NCBI GenBank assembly: GCA_016464825.1
Contig: JAEKNQ010000038.1
Location: 36,041 to 100,040, forward strand
DNA: 64,000 nucleotides
Direction: 5' to 3'
Source of the DNA: Candidatus Dormiibacter inghamiae
GTDB lineage: Bacteria; Chloroflexota; Dormibacteria; Dormibacterales; Dormibacteraceae
Each line of letters begins with the position of its first letter. Position 1 is the stretch's first letter. Of the stretch, positions 60,318 to 64,000 are shown one piece after another. The notes beneath the pieces are model-generated. The model saw only the letters and a program-made list of their open reading frames with translations. It was not told where the DNA came from and did no database searches. Position numbers and translations under genes: made by a program.

Positions 60318-61243
60318 AGGAGATCATGATAGTCATGAATCCGGCCGCCGCTGGCGGCCGGACGGGGCGCGGCTGGCCTGAGCGCGCCGCGCGGCTGCGG
60401 GCCGCAGGCCTCGACTTCGACGTGGCCCTGACCGGCCGCCGCGGCCACGCTACCGAGATCGCCCGAGAAGCTGTGCGGGCGGGCAGGCGCCTTGTGGTGG
60501 CGGCCGGGGGCGACGGCACCATCAACGAAGTGGCTAACGGTTTCTTCGACGGGGCCCAGCCGGTCGGCGGCCGCGCCTGCCTGGGCGTCCTGCCCATGGG
60601 GACCGGTGGCGACTTTCGGCGCAGCTTCGGCTTTCCGACCGAACCGGAAGCGGCCGCCGCGATGCTGAAGCGCGGGGTCTGCCGCCGCCTCGATGTGGGC
60701 CGCGTGCGCTGCACGACTGCCGACGGCCTGCCCGTGAGTCGGCTCTTCGTGAACATCGCCAGCGCCGGCATGGGGGCCGAGGTGGTGGATCGGGTGGAGC
60801 GATCGGGGCGCCTGGCGGGCGGTGAGGCAACCTTTCTGCTGGCCACCGTCGCGACAGGTCTTCGCTGGCGCAACAAGCGGATCCGTGCAGTCCTCGACGG
60901 ACGCGAGCATGAGGTGGTGGCCCGGCAGGTGGTAGTGGCCAACTGCCGCTACTACGGCGGCGGCATGCACATCGCGCCTCCCGCCAGGCCGGACGACGGC
61001 CGGCTGGATGTGATAGTCGTCGGTGATCTGGGCGTCCTCGAGGGTGCCCGCGCCTTGAGGCAGTTCCGGCAAGGAACTCACCTGCAGCGCGGGGGTCCCA
61101 AGATCTGGCACGCGCTGGCGAGAGAGATTGAGCTCAGTACCCCTGATGAGGCAGTTCGGCTGGAAATCGACGGCGAGCGCCCGGGTCAGCTGCCAGCGAA
61201 GTTCGACGTGTTGCCGCACGCGTTGGAGCTGGTGGTCCCCTGA
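60314..61243 (+). CDS. Diacylglycerol/lipid kinase family protein
   Basis: 309 residues: VMNPAAAGGRTGRGW, GGDGTINEVANGF (GGDGT 65-69), LPMGTGGDFRRSFGFP, VNIASAGMGAEVV and a beta-sandwich C-terminal domain ending LEIDGERPGQLPAKFDVLP. Phosphorylates a lipid such as diacylglycerol at the membrane. ATG 60314 overlaps the oxidase stop. Its own stop overlaps the CTG proposed for the next gene. Confidence 0.92.
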   Translation: MKEIMIVMNPAAAGGRTGRGWPERAARLRAAGLDFDVALTGRRGHATEIAREAVRAGRRLVVAAGGDGTINEVANGFFDGAQPVGGRACLGVLPMGTGGDFRRSFGFPTEPEAAAAMLKRGVCRRLDVGRVRCTTADGLPVSRLFVNIASAGMGAEVVDRVERSGRLAGGEATFLLATVATGLRWRNKRIRAVLDGREHEVVARQVVVANCRYYGGGMHIAPPARPDDGRLDVIVVGDLGVLEGARALRQFRQGTHLQRGGPKIWHALAREIELSTPDEAVRLEIDGERPGQLPAKFDVLPHALELVVP

Positions 61244-62733
61244 CGCACGGCATCGCCGCCACACCACATCACCTGGCCAGCGAGGCGGCGGGCGACATCC
61301 TGCGCTCGGGCGGCAATGCGATAGATGCGGCGATCGCCGCCAACGCTGTGCTCTGCGTTGTCTATCCCCACATGACAGCCATTGGCGGCGACCTCTTTGC
61401 TCTCATCTGGCCCGCAGGCGCCCGCGAACCGATAGGCCTCGCGGGCGCCGGGCGCTCGGGCTCGCTGGCGTCCTGGCAGGCGCTGCGCAACCGAGGCCTG
61501 AGCCGGATGCCCCAGGCCGGCTCTCTGACAGTCACTGTGCCGGGTACCGTCGAGGCCTGGGGCCGGCTGCTGGAGCGCTTTGGCAGCCTGGGCTTTGCGC
61601 CACTTCTGACACCGGCGGCGAGCCTGGCGCGGGACGGTTTCCTCGTGACTCGGGGCCTGGCTCAGGCGCTGGTCGAAAGCTCGCTGCTGCTGGGCGGAGA
61701 TCCCGAATCGGCCCGCCTGCTGCCACCGCTTCGCGCCGGCATGCTGCTCCGCAGCCAGGACCTGGCGGAAAGCCTTGACGCGATCGGCCGTTCTGGCTTC
61801 AGCGATTTCTACAGGGGCGCGATCGCCGCCCGGATAGTCGCCGCATTGGAGGGGAGAGGCGGTCTGATCACCGCCGAAGATCTCGCCCAACATCGCTCGG
61901 CCTGGGTGCAGCCGGTCGCCTTCCGCTATCGCGACCTGGTCGTCTATGAGATGCCCCCACCGACTCAGGGCCTGGCCGCGGCAGGCCTGATCCGCCGCTT
62001 GGAAGCGGCTGCTCAGGCACCGGCGCTCGGCTATGTTCAGGCCTTGCAGCGAGCCCGGGATGCCGTCTATCCACTGCGGGACAGCTACATCACCGACCCT
62101 GATTTCAGCCCGACCCCGGAGGCGCCGTTCCTGGAACTCGAAGCGCGTGGCTGGGGACCTGGCGACGCGCTCCCCGAGGGCGACACGATCTACCTCTGCA
62201 CTGCTGATGAGTACGGCAACGTGGTCAGCCTGATCCAATCCCTGGCCGGCTCGTTCGGTTCTGGCATCGTCGCCGAGGGCACTGGCGTGCTCCTGCAGAA
62301 TCGCGGCTCCTACTTCAGCCTGGAGCCCTCTCACGTCAATCGGCTGGAGCCGGGGAAGCGGACCATGCACACCTTGATTCCGGCTCTGGCCGGTCGCGAG
62401 GGCAGCTGCTGGGCAGCCTTCGGCACCATGGGCGCCGACGGCCAACCCCAGATCCAGGCCCAGGTCTGGCAGAACCTGGCTGATCGCGGCCTGTCGGCCC
62501 AGGAAGCTGTGGCGCGGCCGCGAGTGAGGGTCGCGTCCGGCGGCCAACAGCTCTGGCTGGAAGCCGACCATCCTGCCGCCCGGCAGCTGCTGCGCTCAGG
62601 GGCTGGTGGAGTGCAGGTTCTGCCGCCCGGGTCCAGCCAGCTCGGGCACGCCCAGGCCCTGGTCCGCGGCGCCGACGGCGGCTGGCAGGGCGGCGCCGAT
62701 CCCCGCGCGGACGGCTCTGTGGTGGAGGTTTAG
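61240..62733 (+). CDS. Gamma-glutamyltransferase family protein, CTG start proposed
   Basis: About 497 residues. From CTG 61240: THGIAATPHHLASEAAGDIL, RSGGNAIDAAIAANAVLCVV and MTAIGGDLFALI, the family N-terminus. The small-subunit nucleophile region is EGDTIYLCTADEYGNVVSLI (Thr near residue 317), then QNRGSYFSLEP and GTMGADGQPQIQAQV. GTG 61348 would delete the first 36 residues of the fold; no ATG, GTG or TTG lies in frame between the stop at 61147 and there. CTG overlaps the upstream TGA as CTGA. No signal peptide, so it seems cytoplasmic, unlike E. coli Ggt. Substrate uncertain. Confidence 0.88.
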   Translation: MTHGIAATPHHLASEAAGDILRSGGNAIDAAIAANAVLCVVYPHMTAIGGDLFALIWPAGAREPIGLAGAGRSGSLASWQALRNRGLSRMPQAGSLTVTVPGTVEAWGRLLERFGSLGFAPLLTPAASLARDGFLVTRGLAQALVESSLLLGGDPESARLLPPLRAGMLLRSQDLAESLDAIGRSGFSDFYRGAIAARIVAALEGRGGLITAEDLAQHRSAWVQPVAFRYRDLVVYEMPPPTQGLAAAGLIRRLEAAAQAPALGYVQALQRARDAVYPLRDSYITDPDFSPTPEAPFLELEARGWGPGDALPEGDTIYLCTADEYGNVVSLIQSLAGSFGSGIVAEGTGVLLQNRGSYFSLEPSHVNRLEPGKRTMHTLIPALAGREGSCWAAFGTMGADGQPQIQAQVWQNLADRGLSAQEAVARPRVRVASGGQQLWLEADHPAARQLLRSGAGGVQVLPPGSSQLGHAQALVRGADGGWQGGADPRADGSVVEV

Positions 62734-62817
62734 GAAGGACTGCCTTCTGGTTGGCCGGCCGTTTGGGCGGGAGCCCATTCTGGGTCGGGAACGCTGCGGC
62801 AGGCCAGAAAAGGTGTG

Positions 62818-62823
62818 TAGTAT
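62818..62823 (+). promoter_or_regulatory. TAGTAT -10-like box before lipoprotein gene
   Basis: TAGTAT about 40 nt before the ATG; the leader ends in a strong GGAGGAGGAG. No clear -35. Confidence 0.35.
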
Positions 62824-62864
62824 CGTCCGACCCCTGATATGTCAGGTTTTTGGAGGAGGAGTCG

Positions 62865-63950
62865 ATGAGATTTGGTCGGATCGCCACGGTGCTGGCGGTG
62901 GTGGCGGCGATGACCGCTTCCGCCTGCGGTGGCAGCAGCAGTTCCAGCGGAAGCTCGAGCGGCGGTGGTGCGAAGAAGATAGCGCTCCTGCTGCCTGAAT
63001 CCAAGACGGCCCGTTACGAGAGCAAGGACCGCCCGCTCTTCGAGGCGAAGGTCAAGTCGCTCTGCAGCGACTGTCAGGTCCTCTACAGCAACGCCAACCA
63101 GGATGCGGCCGCGCAGCAGTCCCAGGCGGACGCTGCCCTGACCAACGGGGCCAATGTTCTCGTGCTGGACGCCGTCGATGGTAAGGCGGCGGCGGCGATC
63201 GCCCAGAAGGCGAAGCAGCAGAAGGTTCCTGTCGTCTCCTACGACCGGCTGATTCAGAACGCGAACGGCGTCGACGTGTACATCTCGTTCGACAATCACA
63301 AGGTGGGTCAGCTGCAGGGCCAGGCGCTGCTGCAGGGGCTGGCCAGTAAGCCGGACCCGACGATCGTGATGATCAATGGGTCGCCGACCGATGCCAACGC
63401 CGCTCAGTTCAAGGCCGGCGCCCACAGCGTGCTGGATGGCAAGGTCAAGATCGCCAAGGAGTACGACACGCCTGACTGGAGCCCCGACCAAGCTCAGAAC
63501 GAGGCGCAGCAGGCACTGACGGCCCTTGGCAACAAGGTCGACGGCGTCTATGCGGCCAACGACGGTACCGCCGGCGGGGCGATTGCGGCGATGAAGGCGG
63601 CTGGCATCAAGGCGCCTTTCCCGCCCGTTACCGGTCAGGACGCCGAGCTGGCAGGCATTCAGCGGGTCGTCGTCGGTGAGCAGTACATGACCGTCTACAA
63701 GGCGATCAAGCCGGAGGCTGAAGGTGCCGCCGAACTGGCGGTCAGCCTGGCTCAGGGCAAGGGTTTGCCCTCAGGCATGGCGAAGAGCAAGCAGAACAAC
63801 GGCACGACCGATGTGCCTTCAGAACTGCTGACGCCGGTTGCCGTCACCAAGCAGAACGTCAACGACACGGTGGTGAAAGACGGCTTCTGGCCGAAGGATC
63901 AAATTTGCACAGCGCAGTACGCCGACGCCTGCAAAGCGGCTGGACTGTAG
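62865..63950 (+). CDS. Sugar ABC transporter substrate-binding lipoprotein (XylF-like)
   Basis: 361 residues from ATG 62865 (strong GGAGGAGGAG; TTG 62850 also in frame). Hydrophobic signal with Cys21 in TASACGG as lipid anchor, a Ser/Gly linker, then a type 1 periplasmic fold: IALLLPESKTARYESKDRPLF (positions about 38-58, shortened), VLVLDAVDGKAAAAIAQKAK, PVVSYDRLI, VYISFDNHKVGQLQGQ and DGVYAANDGTAGGAIAAMK. Resembles D-xylose-binding XylF. The permease and ATPase would be expected downstream, outside the window. Confidence 0.9.
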   Translation: MRFGRIATVLAVVAAMTASACGGSSSSSGSSSGGGAKKIALLLPESKTARYESKDRPLFEAKVKSLCSDCQVLYSNANQDAAAQQSQADAALTNGANVLVLDAVDGKAAAAIAQKAKQQKVPVVSYDRLIQNANGVDVYISFDNHKVGQLQGQALLQGLASKPDPTIVMINGSPTDANAAQFKAGAHSVLDGKVKIAKEYDTPDWSPDQAQNEAQQALTALGNKVDGVYAANDGTAGGAIAAMKAAGIKAPFPPVTGQDAELAGIQRVVVGEQYMTVYKAIKPEAEGAAELAVSLAQGKGLPSGMAKSKQNNGTTDVPSELLTPVAVTKQNVNDTVVKDGFWPKDQICTAQYADACKAAGL

Positions 63951-63979
63951 CCACTTGCGGCTGGCGACGATAACCGGGG

Positions 63980-63999
63980 GGGCGGCCGCAAGGCCGCCC
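63980..63999 (+). terminator. GCAA-tetraloop hairpin after lipoprotein gene
   Basis: GGGCGGCC (63980-63987) pairs with GGCCGCCC (63992-63999) over GCAA. Whether a T tract follows cannot be seen because the window ends. In a binding-protein gene such a hairpin may also set the ratio to downstream permease genes. Confidence 0.5.
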
Positions 64000-64000
64000 T

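Noticed and set aside
1..64000. CRISPR arrays, rRNA genes, prophage or intact insertion sequences
   Set aside because: No regularly spaced repeats, rRNA sequence, capsid/terminase genes or transposase frames were found.

Overview
The window is a high-GC bacterial chromosome segment in which every supported gene lies on the + strand. It is almost wholly a run of housekeeping genes: six aminoacyl-tRNA synthetases (aspS partial, alaS, metG, thrS, pheST, tyrS), translation factors (efp, infC, infB, rbfA), Nus factors (nusA, nusB), the ruvCAB, secDF, scpAB and aro clusters, and rRNA/tRNA modification enzymes. A SigB/RsbW-type stress module, Asp23, YtxH, DUF1292, an F420-type luciferase-like oxidoreductase and frequent GTG/TTG starts suggest a deep Terrabacteria lineage (Dormibacterota, Chloroflexota or an actinobacterial relative). 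This placement is inference; no rRNA gene is present to confirm it.

Layout. 1-1581 aspS (5' end outside the window). 1759-4053 a general-stress cluster (small membrane protein, DUF948, YtxH, RsbW-like kinase, SigB/F-type sigma). 4335-9845 alaS, a PilM/FtsA-like ATPase and a membrane-anchored Baseplate-J-like protein. 9845-16079 ruvX, DUF1292, mltG, aroE, prepilin peptidase, PH-domain protein, aroK-aroB-aroQ, efp. 16145-17884 an AceK homologue. 17939-22656 asp23, nusB, xseB-like, DUF212 protein, tlyA, nadK, recN. 22927-29792 scpAB, rluB, cmk, plsC, dinG, rsmI. 29859-34745 metG, tatD, ksgA, MFS transporter. 34807-43242 thrS, infC-rpmI-rplT-trmH-pheS-pheT-tyrS. 43296-46254 yebC, ruvCAB. 46255-48151 a lower-GC accessory stretch with two unrecognised genes. 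48152-58866 secDF, rimP, nusA, ylxR, LLM oxidoreductase, infB, rbfA, nrnA, truB, ribF. 58986-63950 FAD oxidase/AGPS-like, diacylglycerol kinase-like, gamma-glutamyltransferase-like and a sugar-binding lipoprotein.

Expression logic visible in the sequence. At least 23 gene junctions are 4-nt stop/start overlaps of the form NTGA (7 ATGA, 8 GTGA, 4 TTGA, 4 CTGA). The four CTGA cases (aroK, rluB, ksgA, ggt) have no ATG/GTG/TTG that preserves the conserved N-terminus, so CUG appears to be an initiation codon there. infC appears to start at AUC behind a good Shine-Dalgarno sequence and an attenuator hairpin. About ten unit-head genes have a TANNNT -10-like hexamer ending only 6-11 nt upstream of the start codon, which suggests leaderless transcripts.

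Unexplained structure. Two related palindromic elements of about 200 bp (33175-33384 and 53379-53575) share internal blocks and hairpins with compensatory changes. One supplies the 3' end of ksgA and the other sits in the infB leader. A 26-nt motif is duplicated in the pheS-pheT and yebC-ruvC gaps; the second copy lies in an 11-bp perfect inverted repeat. No CRISPR array, tRNA, rRNA or intact transposase was seen.
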